From Daldinia sp. FL1419 (Eukaryota > Ascomycota > Sordariomycetes > Xylariales > Hypoxylaceae): a stretch of DNA of 64,000 nucleotides. Location: positions 1 to 64,000 of the forward strand of contig MU623418.1 of assembly GCA_025201765.1 (NCBI GenBank), in the 5' to 3' direction. Shown here one piece after another: positions 34,921 through 46,266 of this stretch; positions within the stretch are counted from its first letter, which is position 1; each line of letters starts with the position of its first letter. A model generated the notes under the pieces. That model saw nothing but the letters and a program-made list of their open reading frames with translations, was not told the DNA's origin and made no database searches. Position numbers and translations under genes: made by a program.

Positions 34921-36919
34921 ATTTAAAAAATATTTCTAATCACAAACGATGATAAACGAGTGGATTGGTCAACTATAAGAGAAGCAACGCTTTCTCTACG
35001 AGTTGAAAATGACCGAGAAGTAGAAGTTGGCACAATGAGAGAGCCTAATAAGTGAAAGCAGATCGACAATGAATGGAATTAATCTTGTCGAGACATAGGA
35101 GGTCCGGGGTGGAATATAAAGTATCGAATTCTGAGGTTAGACCTCGCCTCTGACTCAAGTACACCAAAGATTCAACCTTTCTCCCTTGACTATTATTCGA
35201 TCTATTACATACAAACTACCATCGGTCTAGAACAATTAGGTTTATTGGATCAGACCCAACATAACGGAAACAACTCTTGGTCACCCAGCTCGGCGAGGGT
35301 GAAATCTACTATCAACCAAACCAGTCTCTAAGGTTACGCACAGAGTTTTGCCTTAGCAAGACCATGGAGTGACGTACTAGTGGTGAGAAGCACATCTCTT
35401 ACTTAGCTTATTTGAGTGGGGACTGCTCCCGCGAGTCATTACATTGCGATCAATCTTTCAGTTATTGCATCTCGACATCATTAATATCACCTTAGATCCA
35501 GGGTTTACACCACTTACACTAGTAAGGGGAAGAGGCAACAAACTAGCCGTGGAATTAAGGTGATTACATATCGAGTCCCATTCTCATGCAGATGATCTGC
35601 ATGGAGCCGCACACGGCTACTTGGCCACCCGATTTGCTTATTGGCCCTCTACAAACCAAATGTTTTGACGTTGATATTAAGTTCGCTCACTTATTGTTAC
35701 TCTCGGGAATGACTATATAGTTTGTTAGTGCTCCGAGCGTCGCAAATATATAAGCTCCGAAGTCTATCTTCATGTTTCGAGCTACGACACGCACATACCC
35801 TTGGATTCAAACAATACGTCTCTGCGAAGGGCGAGAATTCGAGTTAAAATCGACCCAGCGCAACAATAGATATCCGTCTCGCCACTAAGGCTGAACGTGG
35901 GTCTGGGGTCTCCATCCCAGGTTTCTCCTATTTCGCATCGATGCGATTGGTTGTCTGCAGCAGCGCTAGCATTATTCACACCGTTGGAGCTATACACCTA
36001 TTTCCTATATGCTAGTCATCTGCTATGGGTCTGAGGTCGAGAGCTATTCTAGATTATAATGGGTTGTTTACCAGACTGCCTGACTCGAGCAGACCCGAGA
36101 TGATGTCTCTTATGGAGCCATTGTCTGGATTTTTGTCTCCGGCATCATGGAAGCCTACCATAAGACATATTACATAGGCCAAGCCGTTTCTCTGAATCCG
36201 CAGGTATGGAATAGTCGGAAATTAGACTGTTCTGCCATAAAAGTTTTTCTGCGCACTGATGTATACAAATCTTGGTGGATCTGTTACTCGTAAAGGCCAT
36301 AGCGGGTTCAATCCTCTGCATGCATACCTTGGAAACCTTGGAAAATTCCATTTCTTTACGCAATAAACTCTCGTTCTCTGACAATGGACCCAGGAGCTTA
36401 TTGTAGTATCTTCGACCGACATGTATGATAGTTACCCTAAATACCATGTAAGGATCCATTTGGAAACTTGACTAGGCCGTCGTACCCTTGGCTTGCGAAA
36501 TATGAATTCATCAACATCATCCCGAAGCTTCTTCGTATCCTTGATGTCTTGCTTGTCAGCCTCTTACCACAGGAAGACGTCAGAGGAAGGCTGACTGGAA
36601 AAGAATACATAGGGCTAATTTTCCCCTAGATCAATTAATAAATTTTGACTCTTCTGAACTCTGTCGCCTCGAGGAAGCTTCAGGAAATTTCATTAGTCAT
36701 TCACTAAAAGCCTGCTAGGACATTTGATGTCACTCGTTCTTGAAACATTTTTTTTCGTTTCCTTAACTCAGACCACTTGTTTTTATGGTGCCGAGCTACG
36801 AGCTTCTCGACAGGTCTATCAAGAACGTGGACGTAGTGTCTTCTTGTCCGTTTTGTTGTCATCGTCAGTACTAGTGACCTTTCGGCTTACTACGGCGGCC
36901 ACGCCAGGGAGGAAATATC
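34921..36919. other. 2-kb divergent promoter region of the polysaccharide genes
   Basis: This is a large gap between the start codons of the dehydrogenase (minus) and the chitin synthase-like gene (plus). Minus-strand coding-like islands occur at about 36145-36560. One frame reads KKLRDDVDEFIFRKP and another, from 36459, reads YYNKLLGPLSENESLLRKEM. They are broken by stops and I cannot assign them. A weaker frame lies at 35782-35997. It may be a decayed gene or a long regulatory region. Confidence 0.45.
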
Positions 36920-39566
36920 ATGGTCTTCACTAATCAGACCACAAGAGTTAGTTAGCCGCTCCTCATCTTTTCCGTCTCTAACGACAAATAGGTGGAGAGT
37001 AATCTAAGTACGGATAGAGGAACCAGTTCGTCGACAGAGAACCCATTCTCAGATAGACACGGTCGACCTTCGCGATCGCTTAGTCTCGGATCGTCTCGAG
37101 AGTCTGCTCAAAATGAAAAAGCAGAGGTAACTGGCCCCGGATATGAAGCCCCTCACGGGCCCGGGCGAGCTACCGGTGACAGTTTTGCCGCTGGACTACA
37201 CCCGCAGTCCGGTCAGCTGCGTACTCCGATCATAAGAGTACCGACGGACTCAGGCACCATATTATCAGCCTCCTCGAACGATTCCGGACCACACGAAGAG
37301 GAGCGGGCCGCGGCGCTTGAAAGTCTGCCTCCTCTTTCGGTCAATGCGACAGCCGCGTCTATAGCCGCTGAGGCTATAGATCCTGAACTCATCAAGAAGG
37401 GCAAAAGGAAGGTTGCCAGAAACAAGTATTTTGCGATATTTATTATATTTAGCTTGAAGTAAGTTATTTATTCATATTTTCTTCGATGAGAAGCTAATTA
37501 TCGTCAGCTTCATGTTCATATTCTCCAGCTGGTATTGGCCTAGGTTCTATTATATATACCTGCCATTCATCTCATTGCCTCTTGTCTTGAACTGCGTCAT
37601 GATTTTCGATGTCACTGTCTGGTCATTGAAGAACCTGGTATTCAAACCGAAAAAGGTCCCGCCTGAGACCCCGGAGGATCTGGTCCTGCTTATGCCTTGC
37701 TACAATGAGACCTTTGAAGAGTGCAGTAGGTCTCTCGACTCGCTCGTCAACCAAGTCAACATCAGTCATCATAAGCAGGCGATTATGGTTGTTTGTGACG
37801 GCAAGGTTAGAGGCCCCGGAATGGAAAAAACCACAGGAGATTATCTTAATGAGGACATTTTCACCGATCAGATTGAGCGGCGAATGATCCGCGCGGCTTA
37901 CGTCGCCTGGGATGGCCAGTCTATGGATGTCGACGTATCAAGAGGGATTTACAAAGGCGTGCCGTTTTTCTGCATAGTGAAGCAGCAGAACCAGGGTAAA
38001 CGAGACAGCTTGATCGTTGCTCGCTCTTTCGTGCACAATTTCAACCTACGAGCCCAGCGACCGAAGGTTATCTTCTCTCCGGAGTTCTTTAAGGCGATGA
38101 CGGACTTCTTAGTTCATGATGCTGGAATTCGCCATGTCGAGTTATTAATCGGCATGGATGCTGATACGGTATTTGCCCATGATTGCATCGGCCACCTGGT
38201 CGAAGAATCTCATTACCCCGGGACCGTCGGCGTCTGTGGTTATGTTGCGGTAGATTTCTCAACCGCCAAGTGGAATATGTGGTCTATCTACCAGTCTGCC
38301 GAATACACCATCGCGCAAGGGCTACGACGACTTCACCAGAGTCTCTGCACGAAGAAAGTATCTTGCCTTCCTGGATGTTGTCAGCTACTCCGAGTTTGCG
38401 AGGAGACATGTGGCGATTATATTCTTATTGAGGAGTTCGGTTACCATCCCAAACCAACTGATGGCATTATCAAACGTATTCGTGCCACGGCATCTGAGGA
38501 CCGGAATCATGTCTGCTTAATGCTTATGAAATTTCCCAAGGCCAAAACGCGACAGGCTCTAAAGGCGTACGCCTTTACCGATGTGCCGCATTCGCTATCA
38601 GTCTTTCTCAGCCAGCGGCGCCGCTGGACACTTGGAGCGACAGGTAACGATCTTATGTTGCTTCTTGAATCCAATTTTAAATTCAATTTGTGGGAGAGAA
38701 TCGTCGCCCTTTCCAACGTTTTGACATGGATGCTGAACTTTTTCGTTATTGCGAGTCTGGGCTGCATGATATTCGCGTTTATGCGTAAGTACTCGAATCG
38801 TCAAGAGCATTCTTAGTTATGGTAATGGATATTAACATCGAACTATACAGATCAAGACGTATGGATCATCATGGTTTTTGCTTCCATTATGATTATACCC
38901 CTCTGCTATTACGTCGGTTTGGCCGTATGGCTGTGCCAAAACTCGCTGGAACGCCGTCAATACCTCTTAGGCCTCGCTATCTTTACGACCTGTGGCCCTT
39001 TCATCAATATATGCGTCACTCTATACGCGTGTATCTACATGGACAATTTCGGTTGGGGTAAGACGCGCAAGGTCATCGCCGAGACAGGTGAAGCCGAGGA
39101 ACCAGACTGGCAAGCGCAGCAGGAACGGTACCAGGATGCTCTCAATAACAGCGAGAAGATCGTCGGTACTATGGTTCCCGACGAAGAGAACCAACTACAC
39201 CCGGAAGTATACAGGACACCATTTACGGCACCCACCCCGAGTCACTTTACACTCAGCAGAGCTGACAGCGAAATAATAGAGGGGGCACCACAGGAACTAC
39301 CTACAGACCCAGCCGCTCGTGGAATCGATGGTGATATATTACAGCCACCCCCTCCCACATACCTAACCCACAATCCTCCTATACACGATCTTCCAGTGTG
39401 CAATTTCCCTTCGTACAACCCAATCACACTTACATTTAGCCCAGATACGCTCAGCCCTCCTACACACAATCCTCCTACTCACAATCCTCCCACTCACAAC
39501 CCCCCCGCGCATGACGATTCTCCTACACTTAACCCTCACGCCTCTGATGCCCGCCAATTTAACTAG
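36920..39566 (+). CDS. Chitin synthase-like family 2 glycosyltransferase
   Basis: This is a processive membrane glycosyltransferase related to chitin synthases, expected to polymerise a UDP-sugar and extrude the chain across the plasma membrane. Exons are 36920-36946, 36992-37458, 37508-38784 and 38851-39566, giving about 828 residues. The 9-codon first exon is inferred from a GTTAGT donor and CTAAC branch. A disordered Ser/Pro-rich N-terminus leads to two TM helices (from about residue 155). Catalytic motifs are DADT at 382-385, LPGCCQLLR at 452-460, ASEDR at 493-497 and QRRRW at 534-538. More TM helices and the WGKTR motif follow. It lacks myosin and cytochrome-b5 domains, so it is of the compact type. 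The tail ends in NPPTH repeats. Neighbours suggest a modified chitin-like product. Confidence 0.9.
39456..39515 (+). repeat. 15-bp coding tandem repeat in the synthase tail
   Basis: Three good copies and one degenerate copy of a 15-bp unit (CCTCCTACTCACAAT type) encode PPTHN pentapeptides near the C-terminus of the chitin synthase-like protein. Related NPPIHD and NPITL pieces lie just before. Confidence 0.85.
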
Positions 39567-40633
39567 GTGGCATCACTGGCTATGGAACACAGGAGAATCC
39601 CGAATCATAAGAGTTAGTTGACAGGTGCTGAGTTTCTAACGCTACAAGAGCCCACCTCCTTTGTGGCTTTACGTTTTGGCCCCCCTTTCAACATACAAGC
39701 AATTGCCTGGCGTTACGGAAATTCAAAAGCTTGGAGAGTGTGGTGCATTAGGTGGTCTTAGAAGTTACAAAACGTCTAGTTTCTATGAATGGGCGGACGT
39801 GCTGATTCGCACGTTCATCTCCTAATCTACCATGGGGTAGTGTCACGGTTGCTCAATATGGACATTGGACAAATACACAAAAGTATGTAGATTTAGAATT
39901 CTATAGAGTGGTATGGCCGCGGTGCTCTAGGGCGTCTGCGGCCACATTAAAAAAAGTTAATTATTATCTATCCCGGGCTTGACAGTTCCAATATTCCAAT
40001 ATGAAACTCTGGCCGATTGACCTAATATACTAGGTTAAGTGGCTTCGTCACAAGTGAAATCCAGAGTAATATCATCTCCGTTTAGTAAACAACCTAAATT
40101 CCATAATAGCGTAGTCGTAAGATTATTACCTAGGTACAAATAGAGACTAACCTTGACAACGTTCGTGAACCTTTATACTGGTTCAAAACAACTAGCCTTT
40201 AGCTTTATGCCCAAGCATATAGTATGAAGGCTTCATATAGAGGCATGGGGTAGAGGGGAAAAAAAAGAACTATAAATCCCGTTAACCTTTGGTTTTTCTA
40301 TCTGAGAAACCCTAGTAATAAGAGTAACTTCGAGTTCTGCCTGACCTCGCCACCGTAGTCGACGCTGTGGGTTACTTTGCCTAGGAGAGGTGTTATAGTT
40401 TCCCCGTGCGAGTCCAAGGCACAGTCCCCTTTTCCTAACATATTACCACCCAAGACCTCGACTGAAGTACATATAAATATTGGTCCTCTCCCTATCCTCA
40501 CTTCCCATCCTTGCTTCTCATCCTCGCTTCTCATCCTCGCTTCTCATCCTCACTTCCATTTCACAACAGACCACACAGCCAATCAATATATTCAAACCCT
40601 CTATCATAACACCTGTTCAAGTAACGTCTATTC
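39567..40633. other. Intergenic region between synthase and deacetylase
   Basis: The two genes run in the same direction. A TACCTAGGTA palindrome is at 40127-40136. The last 140 bases hold a tandem repeat probably in the 5' UTR or promoter of the deacetylase. Confidence 0.5.
40495..40559. repeat. Five 13-bp tandem repeats upstream of the deacetylase
   Basis: Five units of TCCTCGCTTCTCA type run end to end (40495, 40508, 40521, 40534, 40547). They are pyrimidine-rich on the plus strand and finish 74 bp before the start codon. Confidence 0.85.
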
Positions 40634-41693
40634 ATGCAGCAACTATTCAAGATGAAGTTATTCAAGATGAAGATAAAATTCCCAGAAATGTCGGTTCCGG
40701 GCGTGCGGGCATTCGTCTGTGCCCTTCTCTCGATGATGATCGCGTCTCTGACGATTGTGTGTGTGGTGGAACTCAGGCTGCTTAACAAAGAACAGGCCGA
40801 ACGTGCAAACTGCACCATTTCGGACAATCATATTGTTATACCTCGTTCATCACGGGACCTGTACGTATCACCTGCCTCCTTGCAATCCATACCCCTGATT
40901 CTAGGCATACTTCTTTCCATCAGCCCATCTGACAGCTTGCAGCGGCCAAGTTCCCGTTGGAACTCCCCTATTCAACATGTCGCGGCCGCATATGGGCGAC
41001 CTCCCCTACGGCAAGGCTATCTTCTCTTGCGTCAACCCGGGCCAGGTAGCCCTTACCTTCGACGACGGCCCGTGGTACTGGACCAGCCAGATTGTGGAGT
41101 ACCTAGAACCCCTCCACATCAAGGCGACTTTCTTCGTCACGGGCAACAACCCGTGGTTGAACCGACGTATCGACACGGACCCTACCTACCGCGAGCTGCT
41201 CCAGCACATGCATATCAAGGGACATCAAATCGCCTCGCACACCTGGTCGCACAAGCATCTAAAGGACATCGGCCGCGAGGGCCGGTTCAAGGAGATGGTT
41301 TACAACGAGATGGCAATCACGGACGTGATCGGAGTGCCGCCGGCGTACATGCGGCCTCCGTACGGAGAGTGGCGGGACACGCAGGAGATGGAGGATTTGG
41401 ATGCGCTGGGATACCACGTCATCATGTACAACGTCGACACCAAGGACTACAAGCACGACACGGAAGAGGACATTGACGCATCCATTAAACTGTTCAAGGA
41501 ATCGATTCGCGAGGACGGGCAGGGATCGTACATCATCCTCGCGCACGACACCCACCAGTGGACGGCGGAGAAGCTGGTCCCGGCCATGGTTCACGTCTTG
41601 AAAGACCGCGGATACGAGCTCGTCACGGTGGGCGAGTGCTTGAACGATTCAGATTGGAATTGGTATAGGGATCCGTATAAGTTTGAGCACTGA
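40634..41693 (+). CDS. Membrane-anchored polysaccharide (chitin) deacetylase, NodB domain
   Basis: Carbohydrate esterase family 4 enzymes remove N-acetyl groups from chitin-like polymers with a metal held by an Asp-His-His triad. Exons are 40634-40860 and 40943-41693 (82-nt intron), giving 325 residues. A short basic N-terminus and one hydrophobic helix at about residues 24-45 suggest a type II membrane anchor or uncleaved signal. NodB motifs are TFDDGP at 114-119, SHTWSH at 174-179, RPPYG at 213-217, DTKDY at 241-245 and LAHD at 275-278. All catalytic and metal residues appear intact. There is no chitin-binding module. Exon 2 is clearly more GC-rich than its surroundings. Position next to the synthase suggests it acts on the nascent polymer. 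Confidence 0.92.
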
Positions 41694-43515
41694 TTGGGGA
41701 CATGCTAGGATGTTAGAGTTGGTGAGGGTTGGCAAGAGTTGGTATAGGGATTACGGGCGTTAAAGATTGGATAGCCGGTACCCCTTTTTCTCTTGGATTT
41801 TTGGAATTAGGAACTGCCGACATGGTGGCTATAGCGGATAGGAAACAGTTGGTTTCCCTGGCACACACTTACTGTATCCCTCGGGTCCTAATAGTTAATT
41901 CGTATTTTGGTTAGGACTCTATGTAATAATCAATATTTTCTATCTTAATCGCGCGATAGATTCACGTCAGGTATAGTTAGAGCGGTAAATCTATAGAGAA
42001 TTCAGAAGCCGGTTCTTTGTTTCTTACCTAGATTTCCCCATCGACGAACACGTTCGAGCTCATCCAAAGGTTTATGAGCACGACGACGGATGTTTTCTTC
42101 TTCTAATTCGTTTGAGCGGACCAAACTATCCGGTGTTTCTATCTTGTCTCGAACCATAATCAGCTTGGACAGCCCTAGCGTAAATAAATATCTACCTAAT
42201 TAGTGAATCATAGTAGTGACTTTCGATCGGAACCTTTTCTTTGTCCTTATATTCACTTCCACCCCTGCGCTCTCGACGTTCTCTGGTGTACATTGTATCT
42301 TCAGCCGCAAACTCTACGATGTCTCTCCTACGCGAACTAGCATGGGTTAGTGGATAACAATGGTAGAGAAAATAGAATATCCGTGCGAGAATAGTAAAGC
42401 TAAAATGGCCATTTGGCTCGAGAGTTGATTGGAGCGCATAGAAGGAACTAGGTTAGCATCGTTGGGCGATTTACACGGTTACATTCTAACTTACATGAGT
42501 ATCGCATTGCCGGGCTTACACCGCTACGTGTTAGCTTTTTCTTGGAAGAGAAACCCCTTTTTTCTCTTTTTTTCCCTCCTCTTTACATAGTTCATGGTGT
42601 TAACGTTTAGATACAACGAAGGATCGAGTTATTGGCATGTGGATTACCTAGGATCTAAATCCAACCAAACGGGTTTCGTGGCGAATATAGTTACAATAAT
42701 AGTTACAGTAGTAGTTGACTCCATCGCCAGGTAGTCTAGACAAGTACACAGACGGCCTTTAAGTTCAGAGAGCCTCCCGGAGGTTAATATCTATCCATGT
42801 AAAGAGTCTAACCCCTGTTCGAGGGTGGGTTTCTTTTCTTTTCTCTCTCGCGTGCTGGGCGTGGTTGAGACCTTGACCCCCACCCCCCCTTGTCTTCCCT
42901 GTTCCCCCAGTGGAGAGTTTCTTTTTCTCTGCGGAGGCTCCACGGGGTTGGCCAATGGGGACGTCATCTCCCCCTCGTTTCCCCTCGTCTCCTTTGCGTT
43001 GGGATCTGTGGGACTATGTCATCTCGTCCAACCCGGACTGCAGAAGGAGGAGATTTTGGGGTTTGTGGGGACTGAGCTTGGATATTTTTTGAAAGAAAAA
43101 AAAAAAAAAAAACATCGCATCGTCTCTTCGTAGCCATGCCCTGTTCCTTGCCATACTTATGCCTAGCGAGGTATTTCGGCTTGATGTCGGGTACGAGACG
43201 CGGCGAGGACCGGGGGCCTCGTGACCTACGTTGCCGAAGCCATTGGTTCCCTCGCGGCGGTTATACTGTGACGTCGGTCTAACTATATCAGGTATTTAGT
43301 TGAGCGATGCCTTTATCTTCTTACTAGTTAGAGTATCCAAGTATCATTCATTGAGTATATATCATGTAGATCGCCCCCCTCTTGCAGATTTCCGTAAAAC
43401 CTCTCACAACATCGTGATTCATTCTCGTAAGAGGAGACGCGTATATATATATGTGCGTGTCTGTGTGAGTAGTAAAAGAATCGATCGTGTATTGCTCCAA
43501 GCACGAGTCGGCAAG
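41694..43515. other. Intergenic region with a possible minus-strand gene remnant
   Basis: Apart from the remnant described separately (41977-42336), this is non-coding. It contains a palindrome CCTCCCGGAGG near 42775-42785, a C/T- and G-rich stretch at 42870-43075 and a run of about 18 A near 43095-43112. The last 200 bases are the likely promoter of the sugar transporter. Confidence 0.5.
41977..42336 (-). pseudogene. Charged coding-like remnant, possibly a broken gene
   Basis: After a good acceptor (CTAAC branch, TAG ending at 42337) the minus strand reads RRRDIVEFAAED, then MYTRERRERRGGSEYKDKEK and VPIESHYYDSLIR to a TAG at 42192-42194. In a second frame it continues RDKIETPDSLVRSNELEEE, NIRRRAHKPLDELERVRRWGN, with a possible 37-nt intron and a stop at 41977-41979. 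The two parts look like one protein split by a frameshift. I do not recognise the family. Alternatives are a gene with a very short intron or chance. Confidence 0.4.
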
Positions 43516-45578
43516 ATGGAGAGGCTTCCCGGCACCAACGTAGCCAACTTCCTAGAGAAGCGACAGCTGCTCATCGCGATCAACTGCGTCGCCGCGCTGG
43601 TGCGTATTATACAATTCCCTGCGCGCTTTATAATAACACGCGTTTATCTAACCCATCATAGTCTATCTTCTTCTTTGGTTACGATCAGGGTATGATGTCA
43701 GGGGTAAATGGTATGTATATCTCCATAGTTCGAGCCCTTATTATCTTGAATACCTTTGCTAGTTACGGCAACTAACGTTCAATAGTAAGTACGATGACTT
43801 GAGCACTGACCTAACTCAAGAAGGGGCTTGGGTTATTAGGAATGCCAGAACTATAGAGCTGACGCGAGACATTTTAATTTACTAGAACTCCAAGGATTAT
43901 ATCGATCTCATGGGCCTCGGATACGTCGACCCAGATACGGATGAGCCTATTATTACGGACAGTCTGCTCCAAGGAGGAATTGTTTCGGTCTACTATCTGG
44001 GCACCTTGTTTGGTTGTCTAGGCGGCGGTTGGGTCGGTGACAAGATCGGCAGAATAAAGACTATTGCCTTGGGATCAGTATGGGCCGTCGTAGGGGCCAG
44101 TCTGCAGTGTTCAGCCATGAATCACAACTGGATGATCTGCGCTCGCGCTGTGAACGGCATAGGAACTGGTATACTCAACGCCATCGTCCCTGTCTGGTAA
44201 GTTATTCCTCATCAATAAGACGCCGTTTGTCCAAGTATATGAAACTCAACTGCTGCGTAGGGCAACTGAGACTGCGGAGCATACATCGAGAGGTCAATTT
44301 ATCGCCATCGAGTTCACCTTGAACATTTTTGGTGTTGTCGTCGCTTACTGGCTTGAATTCGGTCTGTCATTCATCGACAACGGTAATTCAGCATTCCGAT
44401 GGCGATTCCCCATCGCCTTCCAAATCATTCCGCTTCTTGTACTCTTGGGAATAGTCTGGTTCTTCCCAGAATCGCCTCGGTGGCTTGCCAAGGTTGGTCG
44501 TGTCGAGGAGGCTCGCTTCATTTTGAGGCGGCTTCGAGGATCGGCTGGAGAAGACCTTCAAAGGGCCGAGTTGGAGTTGCAAGATATTAACAACATTGTC
44601 GCGCTCGAATCCAGGGAGTCGAAGAAGAACTCGTATCTACACATGCTTTTCGGTATTGGCTCAGGCGAGCTGCATACCGGCCGGCGTGTTCAGCTCGTCA
44701 TCTGGCTCCAGATTATACAAGAGTGGGTTGGTATTGCAGGCGTAACTGTTTATGCGCCGACCATCTTCCGTATCGCTGGATTTGACACTTTTAAGAGTCA
44801 GTGGATCAGCGGCCTCAACAACATATTCTACATGTTCGCCACTCTGATCTGCGTCTTTACCTTGGATCGTATTGGTCGCAGGTGGACTTTGTACTGGGGT
44901 GCTGTCGGTCAAGGTATCGCCATGTTTCTTGCTGGAGCCTTCTCTAAGCTTGGTCAAGATGCGACTGCAAATGGAGACTTGGCTAAAGCCAACTCTTACG
45001 GAGCTGCGGCAGCATCTTTCGTGTTTATCTTTACATCCGTCTTTGGTGCAACCTGGTTGACAGTGCCTTGGCTATATCCCGCCGAGATCTTCCCTCTCCA
45101 GGTTCGAGCAAAGGGAAACGCCTGGGGTGTTGTTGGCTGGTCAATCGGAAACGGATGGCTAACACTGCTATGTCCGGTCATGTTCTCAAGTAAGTCGAAC
45201 CCCCCTTTTTTAATCTTCATAGTCAGTTTCCTTTCTTTTTCGATTTCTAACCGAATCCTCCTAGACATCGGCTCCACGACGCTACACATTTTCGGCGCAT
45301 GTAACATATTAGCGATCCCAATCGTCTGGGCTCTCTACCCAGAGAGTAACCAGCGAACACTGGAAGAAATGGATCTCTTATTTGCAGCTCCCACACCTTG
45401 GGTTTGGGATGCCGAGAAGACATTTGCACGACTCAAGGAAGAGCAGCCAGGCCTTGTCCAAGCTGCTAAGAGGGGCGAGCACGTCGTTGATCCCGAGGCC
45501 GGCATTCTAGCGCATTCTACGACCCCCAAGGATGAGACGGCTATCCATACGGAGAGCGAGGAGAATACATCTTCATGA
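43516..45578 (+). CDS. MFS sugar-type transporter
   Basis: It is a 12-helix major facilitator of the fungal sugar porter family. Exons by hand are 43516-43599, 43662-43703, 43886-44196, 44261-45189 and 45265-45578, giving 559 residues. Signature pieces are GYDQGMMSG in TM1, GDKIGRIKT between TM2 and TM3, FPESPRWLAKVGR after TM6, the TM7 region LQIIQEWVGI, VPWLYPAEIFPLQVRAKG, and YPESNQRTLEEMD where the family usually has PETKGRTLEE. The second intron (43704-43885) is the least certain: it contains an internal branch point and acceptor, and homologues often keep a few more residues here. The substrate could be a hexose, pentose or lactose-like sugar. It lies downstream of the polysaccharide genes, but a shared role is only a guess. 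Confidence 0.85.
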
Positions 45579-46071
45579 ATTAACTATTGCATCCAATCTC
45601 GGTAAAGCACATTGTCTATTAATGCAGATAATTATGTCACGACTGTCAAATCCGACAGTGGAAGGATAGGAATGCACAAGGCGGCTATCAAATATATAAT
45701 AAGTAGAGCTATCTAGAAGCATATAGCATATAGGCTTAATTGTCAAAGGCTAGGAGTTGTGAAAGAGTATCAATACCCCTGGGCTTTAGCGTATAGCCTG
45801 AATCAGTTATATTTTCTCTACTTATTCGCTTGCTATGCGATCTCGTGGCATGAATTATTCGTCATGACTCCCACCGGTAAGATAAATCGAGGCCTTAAAC
45901 AACTTGGAATATATTGTATAAGAGACCCGGACCTTCACGTCAACAACGCCGTATAGAAATAGGGTATCAAGGGATCGAATATCGGTCTAAGTTAATTAAG
46001 GTCAAAATCGAATATCATCATAAAGCGTGTGGTGAACATACCTTATTACAGAGACCTGTAATCCGGTATTT
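45579..46071. other. Convergent intergenic region, no supported gene
   Basis: This is the 3' region of the sugar transporter and of the small secreted protein. A short open frame at 45759-45956 has no pattern. Confidence 0.5.
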
Positions 46072-46266
46072 TTATTTAGAAGCAGTCCCTTCGCCGTTTA
46101 AAGCTGCGACACCCTCCGCAGCCGCCTCGCCTTCTGCTCCGTTGAACCCAATAGCACCATCACCGACTACCAGAGCAGGCGAATAAGCCCCCAAGTTAAT
46201 ATTTAAAGGGGCAGCGACGGTGAAGCCAACGATTGTGACAAAGATGAGCGTAAATGTAGACTTCAT
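46072..46266 (-). CDS. Small secreted protein, 64 residues
   Basis: This is a short single-exon gene. It has a classic signal peptide: MKS, then a hydrophobic core (TFTLIFVTIVGFTV), with likely cleavage after AA at about residue 19. The mature part of about 45 residues reads NINLGAYSPALVVGDGAIGF and then an Ala/Gly/Glu-rich tail. There is no cysteine, no glycosylation sequon of note and no dibasic processing site. I know similar INLGAYSPALVVGDG peptides from ascomycete secretomes but not their role. Candidate roles are an effector-like or cell-surface peptide. The start is set by the signal peptide. Confidence 0.75.
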   Translation of the reverse strand: MKSTFTLIFVTIVGFTVAAPLNINLGAYSPALVVGDGAIGFNGAEGEAAAEGVAALNGEGTASK

